From assembly GCA_038277395.1 (NCBI GenBank), contig CM076194.1, positions 134,945,230-135,009,229 of the forward strand: a stretch of 64,000 nucleotides of DNA. The letters run 5' to 3'. The stretch is from Dryocosmus kuriphilus (lineage: Eukaryota > Arthropoda > Insecta > Hymenoptera > Cynipidae). This document shows, piece after piece, positions 11,740 through 23,619 of the stretch. The notes under the pieces are model-generated. The model was given only the letters and a program-made list of their open reading frames with translations, was not told where the DNA came from and searched no databases. The translations under genes and the position numbers were made by a program. Each line of letters starts with the position of its first letter. Position 1 is the first letter of the stretch.

Positions 11740-12080
11740 CATCAAGAAGCTTAGCACGGACATGAACCATTTCAGCTCTGGAACGTTCTATTAGCCTGGA
11801 AGAGAACCCCGCTCCTGAAGCCTGTATCTCGACAACTTGCCGTACTTGGTTTCATATTAGCATGGACACAAACCCTCATCACTCGTCGGTTACTGATTAA
11901 TTTTACAGATGTTTAGCACGGACACGAACCATCATTGCACTGATTAATTTAGCACAGACACGAACCTACCTTACCGACTGATGCTAACAAACTTCCAGGT
12001 TTCTAATGGATCCAGAAACCCTACCTTACCGACCGAGGGTAATATTGACTGTCGATAACTTAGCACGGATATAACCCACT
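11740..12080. repeat. Second block of the degenerate tandem repeat
   Basis: The TTAGCACGGACACGAACC phrase and the GTCGGTTACTGATTAATTTT phrase reappear in the same order as at 9965-10520, so the two blocks were probably one array. Confidence 0.6.
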
Positions 12081-13222
12081 GAAGGAGTAGTGGCGCCATC
12101 TGTCGGCGGCAGCGCGAAGCTGGTCGCGGTGCGCCAGAATGTACACTGCTATACTGATAGCGTGTTCGGTTATCTCTTTAGGGGTTGTTTTATTTCCTTC
12201 GATGCTGTTTCTTGGTGTCCACAGTCAATCCTGATTTGACTTGAAAATTGATTACACATAAAATTTTTACATTTTCTTAAATTTCACCATCCCCTACATT
12301 CTGTCCTTTCTGCATGCTCGGACAACTGTGACCTTATACATAAACGCACCCGTGCTCCAAGATCACATGCGAGCGAGTTCTGGCTAAGCTGATTTGAAAG
12401 TATAAAGTTCAAACCTCGGGGTTTTCCCTCCAATTAAAGAAAATGTCTAAAAACGCTATTTTGGGGGGTTGCAACCCCTTTTACTCAAACAATTGACACG
12501 GTGGTGAACAAATTTTGGGACCGGATTTGTGTTCAACGTAACACAATCCTTCGAAAATATCATGTCGCTTCCCATTCGTAAAAACCATACATACCAGTGT
12601 ATTCAATCAAATCCCACGAGTGGGTATTTTCAGTTGTCGGACCCTGATGTACACTATATATTTTATTTAGCTTACAAGATGAGTGACGCAATTCTTACCT
12701 GTGAAGCGGGCGAAAATTGGCACTTTTCCACCCGCTGCATCACCCCGCGGAAAAGTTCGACTTTGCGCCCACTTCACAGGCATCAAACGTAGCGATTATC
12801 AGGCAGGTTGAACAAAATAAAATACATGTTTAATTCCTTAGAAACTAGCAAAAATTGCCGTAGCCGATGGTATTTCACATCGTCTTGGCGGGGGGTGTTG
12901 GTAAAAGTTTTCAACTAGCAATAATCGCACATCGGTAAAACCTCATTGGTTACGATATCGCCACTGCGCAAAGCTCTAAATACGTGTTTAATTATATTTA
13001 TTAAAATATGACAAATTTGATTTTTATAAACAATTGAAATAAATAAATACAAATATTTGGAATTTTCGCGTAGAAATAAATTTTCTCTATTAATAATCAT
13101 TTCTGTAAACAATTTTTATATGAAAAAAAAGAAAGTGGTGAATTAAGATGTTTTAACACAATAATTGTTTATAAAATTGACTCTTGCCAATTTTTAAACG
13201 GGTTTTAGCCTAAGATTTACTT
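12081..13222. other. No gene recognised
   Basis: Mixed-composition DNA. Short ORFs here have no recognisable motif. A GC-richer stretch at 12085-12135 contains GTGGCGCCATCTGTCGG, seen by eye only once. Confidence 0.45.
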
Positions 13223-13800
13223 CCCTAGTGGAAAAATCTTATGGCGATGACCAGCCCCAGACTAGACTGTCTAGACTCTAATCTGGCGCAGATCAGGGGT
13301 TCTAGTCTGGGGATAGCCAGATCTGTAACACTTTTGCAAAGTTTGTGGCTAGGCGGTCTAGCCAGCCGCTAGTGAGCCGCTATTTAGCGACTAATGTGTT
13401 GATAGTTAGGGTGTATTTTCTTTGGGATTAATTTCGTGATGCTAAATAATGCATAATAAATAAACAGTAAATAATATGTTACTAGCAAATTATAAATAAA
13501 TGACTGCACAATATCAAGAAACCCGCTAGGGTTTCTAGGTATTCCTTTTAAAAAAACCGGAGAACCCGGCGGGTAAGTATACGCTAACTATCGCAAAATC
13601 TGACAGTTTCAAATCGTATTTTTACTATTTGAGCTGTCAAATCGCATAAAAGCGTTCCAAAGAGTGCACAATTAAGTAGATTGAATTTTTCCCTTTCCAT
13701 TGATACCATATACATGCCCGTAGCATGCATCAAACGCGATCTATAATCAATTTTATTTTATTTTTTTTAATAAACTGTCACATAAAAGTTTTTCAGACAT

Positions 13801-13861
13801 GTCACGTGACCATTTCAGGTTCGGCGTGTCACGTGACGAAAGTGGTCGGAGCGTGACGTCA
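13801..13861. promoter_or_regulatory. Cluster of CACGTG and CRE palindromes
   Basis: Two perfect 10-bp palindromes GTCACGTGAC (13801-13810 and 13828-13837) and one TGACGTCA (13854-13861) lie within 61 bp. CACGTG is the core bound by bHLH factors and TGACGTCA by CREB/ATF factors. No nearby gene start was found, so function is open. Confidence 0.35.
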
Positions 13862-15327
13862 CGTTCTATCGAAATCAGTCAAAATAGACAATTACACACA
13901 AACATTTTTATTTGTTCTTTTCTTATTCAAAAATAGAATAAAGTCGATCAATGATCGTTCCGATAATTGAAATTTCAACATGATTGTTAAACAATTAATT
14001 ATTCATGATTGAAGTTTGATTTTTCCATGGCTGCTAAAAGAACGCGCTGTGATTGGTCAACGATTGCTCGACGTATTTGACTATTTTATGTGAAAAATTT
14101 GTTTTATATTTGTGTAAAGTGCATGCTAAATAAATAACGTAATAATTAAATTCGCATGGTTTGTTCAGATTAAATTAAATGATAATATTTTAATTAAATT
14201 AATTAATTGATAATGAAAGTTTAGATATAAAATTCTAAATTTACTAACTTGATTTAAGAACAAGTATGGTTTGCCTTAGTTGTTATTAGTGAATCATAAA
14301 GTTAATAAAAAAACTTAATGATATGTAAAAAAACTTTATATTAAATAAGTTTACATAAATATGAATAAAGAGTATGAAAATATCGATCTTCGTAACTTAT
14401 TGGTATATTTCTTTTATTAATCAATTTTTATGTTGTATTCTATACTATATTTTCAAATTGCATAAAAAAAAACTGAAAAAATATTACATCATCATGAAAT
14501 CTCAGAAAATTATTATTATTTATACCTGCAACGTAGCATATTTAATATATATTACTTTTTACAGTTTCAGTATCAGTGAATATAAAACCGGTTGTTCATT
14601 TAATTTTAAAAAAATGAAAAGAACGAATTTTTAAAAATTAGAAAATGCATATACAGTTATCGACATTTTATATTGGGTGCACGTTTAATTGTAAACCATT
14701 AATATACATTCTTCTTTTTTTAATATACGTTTATTACATTTATTTTACATTATTTTGAACAGTACAAGATTTATATGAAAATAGAAAGTAGCACATTTTA
14801 AAAACATTAATTTGAATTTCTTATCTTACATTTAACTTTTTTATAATAATTTAAATTTGACAGAAAGTAGCACATTAGAAAAAATATAAATTTGAATTTC
14901 TTACATTTATAATAATTTAAATTTGAGAAATATAAAACAATCATGCTTTAGGGCAAATTGACGAAAATATGATGCACATTTTTGTGAATGACGTATTGAA
15001 ATTAAAGTATAAACTACAATATGATATTAAATTACAAAGTAGCACTATTTTGAAAAAAATAAATTATTAATTTCTTACATTTATAACTTTGGTGTATTGA
15101 AATTTGAGAAGAATAGAAATAGTACGTTAGGGAAAACAAACTATCAAATATTATGATGCAAATTTTTGTGGATGATGTGATGAAAGAATGATCATCCTGA
15201 ATCGCAGATGTCCCGTACCATCATGAAGTCGGCAAAAGTCGAATCTGAAGAATAGAATAAAAATTCAAATTTCACATACTTTTCTTTTATGTTTTTCACT
15301 TTGTTTCGCATTAGTAAAAATGTACCT
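13862..15327. other. Very AT-rich, no gene recognised
   Basis: Contains partly repeated phrases such as GAAAGTAGCACAT and AATTTGAATTTCTTA (14780-15060). On the minus strand a possible acceptor TATTCTTCAG near 15250 followed by a short frame could be an alternative last exon of the gene at 15328-16745. Confidence 0.45.
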
Positions 15328-16745
15328 TTAATCATCTTCACTAGATGATTCTTTGTTCTTTTTTTCTTGAAGTTTGAAGTAGGCTCTCCTCTCTTCTCTA
15401 GTCTCCTTAGCAAGAGCAGCGTAGGCGTTAGATAAGTTATTCAATTTACGCCCAAGTTGTCGTTGAAATATGAGTTCTTTCCCAGCTCTTCGGGTTTTTC
15501 TACCTTAAAATTTAAAAAAAATATAATTTCATTAATAAATTCGCAAAGTTACAAATTTTTCAATTTAATTAATAAATTTTGATGTTTTTGATTAGTTATT
15601 ATAAAATTCATTAAGTTAATTAACATAAAGTCGCAAAAATATGATTTCCTGTTGAATATTTTTAAAACAATGAGTTTTTAACAATTTTTTACAACATAAA
15701 ATTTTAAATAACAATATTTTAGAACAAAATTTTAAACAAAAATTTTTTACAAGTTTTAAACCATTTTTGACGAAACATTTTTAACGAATTTTTATAATTT
15801 TTATTACAAAAAACTCTCAACAACAATTGTTGACGAACATTTTTAATTTAATTAATCAATTTTGATGTTTTTGATTAGTTATTATAAAATTCATTAAGTT
15901 AATTAACATAAAGTCGCAAAAATATGATTTCCTGTTGAATATTTTTAAAACAATGAGTTTTTAACAATTTTTTACAACATAAAATTTTAAATAACAATAT
16001 TTTAGAACAAAATTTTAAACAAAAATTTTTTACAAGTTTTAAACAATTTTTCACGAAACATTTTTAACGAATTTTTTATAATTTTTATAACAAAAAAACT
16101 CTCAACAACAATTGTTGACAAAAATTTTTTATTTTATTAATAAATTTTGATGTTTTTGATTAGTTATTATAAAATTCATTAAGTTAATTAACATAATCGC
16201 AAAAAAATATGATTTCCTGTTGAATATTTTTAAAACAATGAGTTTTTAAAAATTTTTTACATCATAAAATTTCAAACAACGATTTTTTAGAACATAAAAT
16301 TAAAACAAAATTTTTTACAACATAAAATTTTAAACAATTTTTCACAACACATTTTTAACGATTTTTTTTTATAACAAAAACTCAACAACAATTTTTGACA
16401 AAAATTTTTAACACTTAAAACAATTTTTCACAATTAACTACATAGTTAATACAGTCAAACTCTCACTCTTTTTCTTGTCATTTTTGTCATTTTGGTGATT
16501 TTGCTCGGTCTGTTTTTTGCTATTATTCGTGTTGTTTGCGTTGGAGTCGTTTTCTCCACCGGTTTGTCCGTCCCTCCGCTCTTCTCCGTCTTCGCCCATC
16601 GTTATGTTTTGCATTTTTTTATTCTGTAAATAAAATTTTTTCAGGTTAGGATGTTTACACAACTTTTTCTTTCCAACTTAAAAATTTTATTTCTCTTAAA
16701 CTTTAAAATTCTGCAACTTACCAACTTTTCCTCTTCGTTCCCCAT
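15328..16745 (-). CDS. Cryptic three-exon gene, 118-aa basic/acidic protein
   Basis: Predicted exons on the minus strand are 16722-16745, 16467-16623 and 15328-15503. The start ATG is at 16745 in the context GAGAATGGGG. Intron 1 (98 bp) has donor GTAAGTTG and acceptor TTTTATTTACAG; intron 2 (963 bp) has donor GTGAGAG and acceptor TTTTAAG. Phases 0 and 1 match at both joins. The product has a Gly/Asn/Asp/Gln-rich N-terminus, a basic patch at the second join (DKKK, then RKTRR), a helix-forming charged segment (QRQLGRKLNN...AKETREERRAYFKLQEKK) and the tail SSSEDD. That looks like a nuclear DNA-binding or coiled-coil protein, family unknown. A TATA-like TATATAAATA lies near 16965-16978. It may belong to the candidate element at 13.2-21.3 kb. 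The splice model is by eye. Confidence 0.5.
15561..16420. repeat. Three tandem copies of a 283-bp unit
   Basis: Units start near 15572, 15855 and 16139, each with AATTTTGATGTTTTTGATTA followed by GTCGCAAAAATATGATTTCC (the third copy slightly altered). The first two copies are nearly identical. The array sits wholly inside the predicted second intron of the minus-strand gene. Confidence 0.85.
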
Positions 16746-17223
16746 TCTCGGCGTTCTCGAAGCGATAAATTACAAAAAAAATTATCGAGTGACGCTACGC
16801 AAAAAATTCCTTGTTTTCTCTGTTTTTCAATGACATCCCAGGTGATCCAAGGTTAAACTTTTTATGTTTCTTGTTTGGCTCTATAGTTCATGCCAAGCTC
16901 AACGCCACAGTCCAATGTCGCCAACTTTGAAAACTAAATTGTACCTATCGGTTAACTATATATAAATACGGTATGTACTGCTATATACACACCCACTAGG
17001 AAATATATAAAAATATCTACGTTTTATTCCTCGAAAAGCAACCTTGAACTTTTCAAGAACACAATATATCTTAGTTTGTCTTTCAGAAAAATAGCCTTCA
17101 AGTTTTCAAAATAATTAATAGTATTCTTTGATAACGAGTTATAAAAAAATCCTGTAAAAAATACGATGAAGTCAACCATGCCGCAAACATCGTTAATTGC
17201 GCTATACGCACAAAAGTTGTGAT
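16746..17223. other. Upstream region of the cryptic gene
   Basis: Non-coding. Holds the TATA-like stretch near 16965 and ends in a poly-A tract next to the palindrome. Confidence 0.4.
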
Positions 17224-19889
17224 ATCAAAACCAAAAAAAAAAAAAAAAAAACAAAAATTTGTAAAATTTAAGGTATTCCTTTACGAATGAACGTAAAAAA
17301 ACGTAAAATGGTAAGAAACTGATAACATTGGTAAAACAAAACATTTTCTGCTCCATCAATTGGAAGATATTTTTAATTTGATTACCCTGAATATACATGG
17401 AAAAGTAGTGAAATCAAATACTATTCCACACTCTATTTATTTTTATTTTTTGTATTATATTATAAATTTATTTTGAACGTCAAATAATTTTAAGAAATTC
17501 GGTATACACTGAGGTCTCGATTTGAGTCTGTCTCGGTTGGTCAGTGACACACGAATGGAGACCGCGAAACAGTAAACAAGTCAGGTCCGTATGTACCAGT
17601 GTTCCCTTTGGTGGCAGCGCGAGGTCCAAGAATGTGTTTGAAAAAAAATTGAATAATTAAAATTTTCAATTGTTTGATCTATACAGTCTGATAAAATTTT
17701 ATCAGCGCCAGGTTGTGCCAATAGCAGAGACAAAAATCCACGTTAGTGATACAAGTTGAATGGGGTTAGGGCACTGCCCACTTTGTGGCTACAGTGTTGG
17801 TGAATTTTCCCTCTGACCCCTCGACTCACTCCGCCCAAGCTCAATTGTTATCCGAGCTCGGAAGATTTCTTGGAAAACACAAATCGAGGCAACTGAAACC
17901 GAGTCCCTAGTGTATTGGTAACTTAGGAACAATTTTTGCCATACTCTATCAATTGGAATAATTTTTAAACTTCTATTGTCCTAAATATACATGAAAACGT
18001 TATGAAATCAAATACTATTCCAAACTTTATTTCTTTTTCTTCGAATGCATAATAAAGTTATAAACTTAAAGTAATTTTAAGGAACTCGCAATACAGCTAA
18101 GTTACGAAAAGATTGCTACTCTATAAATTGGAATAATTTTTTAATTTCTACTGCCTTGCATATATATACATACATGCCCAAGTTGTAAAATCTGATACTA
18201 CTTCAAACGTTATTTTCTTTCTTTTGATATATGATAAATTCATCCATACAATTATTCGTAACAAATGCATATATCAATGATACAAAATTTCTTTTTATTA
18301 TTTCTTTGAAACTTTATTCATTATAAATTCATAACGTACTTACTTATTTATAGTATGTTAGTAGAATACTAGTCTACAATTGCCATTAAAATAGTTATTT
18401 TTGCATCAAGTGAACGTTCATTAACGTTCATTGACAAATTCATCAATAATAGTAATTATAATGGAATACCTGCGCGCTACTTCGTACAACTCACACCCCT
18501 CACGAATGTAATTCGTAACGGGTGTAAATTGTGTTTTATGCGTTTCTTTGTAGGATTTGTACAACTATAATGTAGGATTCACACAATTTACACCCGTTAC
18601 GAATTACATTCGTGAGGGGTGTGAGTTGTACGAAGTAGCGCGCAGGTATTCCATTATAATTACTATTATTGATGAATTTGTCAATGAACGTTAATGAACG
18701 TTCACTTGATGCAAAAATATCTATTTTAATGGCAATTGTAGACTAGTATTCTACTAACATACTATAAATAAGTAAGTACGTTATGAATTTATAATGAATA
18801 AAGTTTCAAAGAAATAATAAAAAGAAATTTTGTATCATTGATATATGCATTTGTTACGAATAATTGTATGGATGAATTTATCATATATCAAAAGAAAGAA
18901 AATAACGTTTGAAGTAGTATTAGATTTTACAACTTGGGCATGTATGTATATATATGCAAGGCAGTAGAAATTAAAAAATTATTCCAATTTATAGAGTAGC
19001 AATCTTTTCGTAACTTAGCTGTATTGCGAGTTCCTTAAAATTACTTTAAGTTTATAACTTTATTATGCATTCAAAGAAAAAGAAATAAAGTTTGGAATAG
19101 TATTTGATTTCATAACGTTTTCATGTATATTTAGGACAATAGAAGTTTAAAAATTATTCCAATTGATAGAGTATGGCAAAAATTGTTCCTAAGTTACCAA
19201 TACACTAGGGACTCGGTTTCAGTTGCCCTCGATTTGTGTTTTCCAAGAAATCTTCCGAGCTCGGATAACAATTGAGCTTGGGCGGAGTGAGTCGAGGGGT
19301 CAGAGGGAAAATTCACCAACACTGTAGCCACAAAGTGGGCAGTGCCCTAACCCCATTCAACTTGTATCACTAACGTGGATTTTTGTTCAATCTGCTATTG
19401 GCACAACCTGGCGCTGATAAAATTTTTATCAGACTGTATAGATCAAACAATTGAAAATTTTAATTATTCAATTTTTTTTCAAACACATTCTTGGACCTCG
19501 CGCTGCCACCAAAGGGAACACTGGTACATACGGACCTGACTTGTTTACTGTTTCGCGGTCTCCATTCGTGTGTCACTGACCAACCGAGACAGACTCAAAT
19601 CGAGACCTCAGTGTATACCGAATTTCTTAAAATTATTTGACGTTCAAAATAAATTTATAATATAATACAAAAAATAAAAATAAATAGAGTGTGGAATAGT
19701 ATTTGATTTCACTACTTTTCCATGTATATTCAGGGTAATCAAATTAAAATATCTTCCAATTGATGGAGCAGAAAATGTTTTGTTTTACCAATGTTATCAG
19801 TTTCTTACCATTTTACGTTTTTTACGTTCATTCGTAAAGGAATACCTTAAATTTTACAAATTTTTTTGTTGTTTTTTTTTGGTTTTGAT
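17224..19889. repeat. Near-perfect palindrome, 1.3-kb arms, 46-bp loop
   Basis: The left arm (17224-18534) and right arm (18581-19889) are almost identical inverted copies around the spacer 18535-18580. By eye the differences are a few substitutions and small indels, such as an extra TTGAA in the right arm near 19388 and one extra G near 19227. No protein frame is shared by the arms. Such similarity means a recent origin or continuing arm-to-arm gene conversion. If transcribed, the RNA would fold into a perfect 1.3-kb hairpin. Confidence 0.9.
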
Positions 19890-20070
19890 TATATTTTTTT
19901 CTTCTAGTAGCTGAGTGTCAAAACTTTCAGACTAATCTACAAGGACATAGTTGATTAAAAAGAGTATTTAAGCTAAAAAAAATTCTAGTTTCTGAATCAA
20001 TTTGTAGTTCTTGACATCTCCTAACCTACTTATTTAATATAACGCTAGAAAAACGCATTCGCAGAAATTT

Positions 20071-20142
20071 CGCAACACCAAGAATCGAACCCTAACCGCC
20101 TGAGTATAAATCGAACGTGCTAACTACTAGACTACCGCGTAT
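20071..20142 (-). pseudogene. tRNA-derived sequence
   Basis: On the minus strand the text TAGTCTAGTAGTTAGCACG resembles a tRNA D-arm/A box and GGTTCGATTC is a perfect B box, 30-odd bases later as in a tRNA. The acceptor and anticodon stems pair poorly, so it is a tRNA pseudogene or the head of a tRNA-derived SINE. The isotype cannot be assigned. Confidence 0.5.
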
Positions 20143-20361
20143 TATAATTTATTGCTAACCACAAAAGGGGATCACTCATTCATTAGAGACACTATAATTA
20201 TTTGATATAGCTGGAAGAAATAGTTGTTTTGAGAATATAAATTTCATTTTGCATCATTCGAAATCGTTTTGAAATAGCTACTTCAATTAGTTTTAACATA
20301 CACTGAGAAAAGTTAGATGATTAAAATGTAACCATTTTTACCTTCCGGAAGGCTGATCAGC

Positions 20362-21250
20362 ACCAGATCCGAGCCAGACTAGAGTGCCAAGACGATGTGA
20401 AAAAAAATTGATTTTGAATAGTGTTAATTTCTTATTTTGTACAACTTTAGACATCTTGGCAATTTTTCGAAAATGTTGGAAAAAATTTTGCTCATTGAAA
20501 CTTAGAAATTTTTATGGTGAGGATTGCAGACCAGTCCCAGATCTGGGCCAGACTAGACTGTCAAGACAATAAGAAAAAAATTGATTCTGAATAGTGTTAA
20601 TTTTTTTATTTTGTATAATTTTAAACAACCTGAAAGTTTCTTGAAAATGTTTTTAAAAATTTGGCTGAATGGAACTTAGAAGTTTTTATACTATGGATTG
20701 CGGACCAGTCCCAGATCTGGGCCAAACTAGACTGTCAAGACAATAAGAAAAAAATTTATCTTTAATTAGTGTTAATTTCTTATTTTGTACAATTTCAGAC
20801 ATCTTGTCAATTTTTAGAAAATGGTGAAAAAAAATTTGCTGATTGAAACTTAGACATTTTTATGGTTAGAATTGCGGACCAGTCCCAGATCTGGGTAAGA
20901 CTAGACTGTCAAGACAATAAGAAAAAAAATTGATTTTGAATAGTGTTAATTTTTTTATTTTGTATAATTTGGACACCCTGACAGTATTTTGAAAATGGTA
21001 AAAAAATTTTGGCTGATTGAAACTTAGAAATTTTTATACTATGGATTGCCGACCAGTCCCAGATCTGGACCAGACTAGACTGCCAAGAAAAAAAAAATGG
21101 ATTTTTAATTAGTGTTAATTTCTTATTTTGTACAATTTTAGACATCTTGTTAATTTTTAGAAAATGGTTAAAAAAAAATTTGCTGATTAAAGCTTAGAAA
21201 TTTTTATGGTATGGATTGCGGACCAGTCCCAGATCTGGGCCAGACTAGAC
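20362..21250. repeat. 174-bp satellite with alternating A and B units
   Basis: Five full units start at about 20362, 20537, 20711, 20886 and 21059, plus a partial one at 21229. Each opens with a version of CAGATCTGGGCCAGACTAGA. Units 1, 3 and 5 share TTTCTTATTTTGTACAA and GACATCTTG; units 2 and 4 share TTTTTTATTTTGTATAA and ACTATGGATTG. This is a dimeric higher-order repeat of about 348 bp. Confidence 0.85.
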
Positions 21251-21330
21251 TGTCAAGACTAGGCGGTGTACACGACGCCAGATCTGGGCCAGATCTGACA
21301 TCAGACTGCCAGAAGATTTTCCCACTAGGG

Positions 21331-21868
21331 TTTTTATAATAACTTAATGATGTTTTAGCAAAAACAAGACATTTTTCTCAAGATAAAAAATAGTTGGCCA
21401 TCTGTTTATTGCATTTACTTACAAGCAAAGTAATTATTAAACGAATTATTTGTGTTCGGTGAGTCCTCATTTAGGGTGATTCTCCGCGTCGCGCAGAATT
21501 CAATAGGATTTTTAAAAAATGAGATTCACTTATGGATGTGAATTTCCTCCGAAATCTTTGAAAAATATTTAATCCCTTTTTTATCCTTGTTACTAGCTGT
21601 TCCCAGAACCTGAGCCAGAATCATGCGTCATGTTCTGGACTCTATCTACGTGAAAAGTGTTTATTTTCGGAAAATACACGGCTAAGCGTTGGCAGTACAT
21701 TAGTATTAATAAATTTCAATTTCATGAATTGCTCAAACAGCAAATCACTTGATCTAATACTGCAATATGACTTTATTATCACTAATAACACTTATCAAAA
21801 AGCGAATTTGAGCGGGCATCATATAATCGTCATGGTCTGGCTTGGTCGTTATTAACAATAAATTCGTT
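21331..21868. other. No gene recognised
   Basis: AT-rich unique-looking DNA between the satellite and the next inverted repeat. Confidence 0.45.
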
Positions 21869-22616
21869 AAATTTTGAGCTATTCTTGCCTGAATGTGCAA
21901 AAAAGGCCGCTTTTCGGCATATTCGGATGAAAATAGCTTCGAAATGCGAAAATATTCCTCAATTCGGCCGAAAGATTCGGATTCGTCATGAAAATCTACG
22001 GAAAAGCACATACATGATTTCTGATATGGTCAATTATTTACAACTGTATGACCTTTTATATCAACAAATTCCATTTTCTGATGTACCTAGGCATCAAACG
22101 TTTCATCAGACCGATTTCGTCAGAACTCTCTATCAAAGAGCTTTTCTGGGGGCTGGTTACGAATTTTGAGTCAGAATTTAAATTTTCAAAATGTCGGATC
22201 AAATATGGCGATCCAAAAAACTGCGTGATAGTGATTTTTAGTAGAATTATAGCGAATTTTTTTATTTTGGTCAGCTATATTTGAACCGTCATTTTGAAAA
22301 TTTAAATTCTAACTCCAAATTCGTAATCAGCGACCGGAAAAACCTGTTGATAGAGAGTTCTGAGGAAATCGGTTTGATGAAACGTTTGGTGCTTAGGTAC
22401 CTCAGAAAATGGAATTTGTTGATATAAAAGGTCCTACAGTGGTAAATATTTGACCATATCAGAAATCATGTATATGCATTTCCGTAGATTTTTACATGAG
22501 AAATCCAAACCTGTTGACCAAATTGAGGAGAATCTTCGCATTTCTAAGTTATTTTCACCTAAATATGCCGAAAAATGGCCATTTTTGCACTTTCAGGTTA
22601 GAATATCTCAAAATTC
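21869..22616. repeat. Inverted repeat, arms about 350 bp
   Basis: The left arm (21869 to about 22222) is mirrored by the right arm (about 22255-22616); matched phrases include GTGCAAAAA, CATTTTCTGA and GAACTCTCTATCA in the left arm. The arms have diverged considerably more than those at 17.2-19.9 kb. Probably a fold-back or MITE-type element; no coding frame is common to both arms. Confidence 0.8.
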
Positions 22617-23619
22617 TGATGTGCTAGACAAATTCTGCTGCTATATTCGGATTCAGCGCAAAAAACTACTACTATAGGGCCAAGCCCTATATGTCATGGT
22701 CTCTTTCTTCGCTCGTTGTTTTTATCCACTTTTATCGTAATTAAAACCTACTAACATATTGTGTTTTATTGTTTACAGACAATAACTCTCTAAAAAGTAT
22801 TTGATCTATAAATTAAAAGATTTGTTTAAACAATTTAGAGTATAAATAATCTTAGCTGGATAACATTAGCAAGTGATTCCTATTTTTTATCTTAAATAAT
22901 GTAAATTGACTATATTATTGTAAAATATACACGGAAAAGATAAGTTTTTCAAATTTTACGGTACTAATTAAAGATCCGCAGATACAAACGATAACTGAAC
23001 ACTGTATAGTGAATCTGGAATAAGAAAGTTCAATAATTAATGTGGAATAATTTAATAAAAATCCTTTAAAAGATTCATAGGAATTAAATTGGAGGTATTC
23101 ATTATTCGTAAAACCCTGCGATATATGAAGTAGACAATTGAGTTCCGTAAAATTCCGAGCGATTGTATTCATGCCCAAGTTCTCTGTGCTTCTGCAATTT
23201 TTCGGTACCGTAGTCGCGCCAGCTCGCCGATTATACCACATCCCCCACGCCGTGTGTCCAAAAACAAAGCATGATTATTATAACATTAAGCCGTTTTCCT
23301 TTCTGGGTAGGCGTACACTCTCTTGGTTCTAGCCTCATTACATTACCAGGGATTAGGAAATTTGTATGGTTGTGGAAGGAAAGAAGGAAAGGAGAAGGTA
23401 AAGATTTTAGATCAATCCAGAAGTCGCATGCGCTGCTCATTAAAACAACACACTAGTCCCACATCACCGCTCCGACCCGGGTCGCTGATCGATCTCTCTA
23501 GCAATCACCCCTGATGGACAGCTTCGCACAACCATGTGGGGATTCATAAGTTCAATCCAGACCATATTTACTAAGCAAAGCCTTCACCAGGGCCCCATGA
23601 ATATACAAAATCTTTCGTT
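22617..23619. other. No gene recognised; part may be LINE 3' tail
   Basis: The GC-richer part (about 23440-23619) lies directly downstream of the minus-strand LINE fragment and may be its untranslated tail. The rest shows only short ORFs without motifs. Confidence 0.4.

Larger units (their letters stand above)
13223..21330. mobile_element. Possible 8.1-kb element with CCCTAGTGG inverted ends
   Basis: The left boundary reads CCCTAGTGGAAAAATCTT and the reverse complement of the right boundary reads CCCTAGTGGGAAAATCTT, followed by (A/C)TGGC at both ends. Inside both ends lie palindromic motifs built from CAGACTAG and CAGATCTG. Between them are a cryptic spliced gene, a 2.7-kb palindrome and a satellite. 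I could not find a clear target-site duplication (TT is the best), so this could instead be two related short elements that happen to face each other. Confidence 0.4.

Noticed and set aside
14374..14634. 86-aa ORF rich in Ile, Tyr and Phe
   Set aside because: Typical translation of very AT-rich DNA; no splice or promoter context.
15561..16420. CRISPR-like array
   Set aside because: Units of 283 bp without short repeats and unique spacers; a plain tandem repeat in a eukaryotic genome.
23138..23514. Several overlapping ORFs on both strands
   Set aside because: Mutually overlapping with no domain; probably non-coding LINE tail or repeat.
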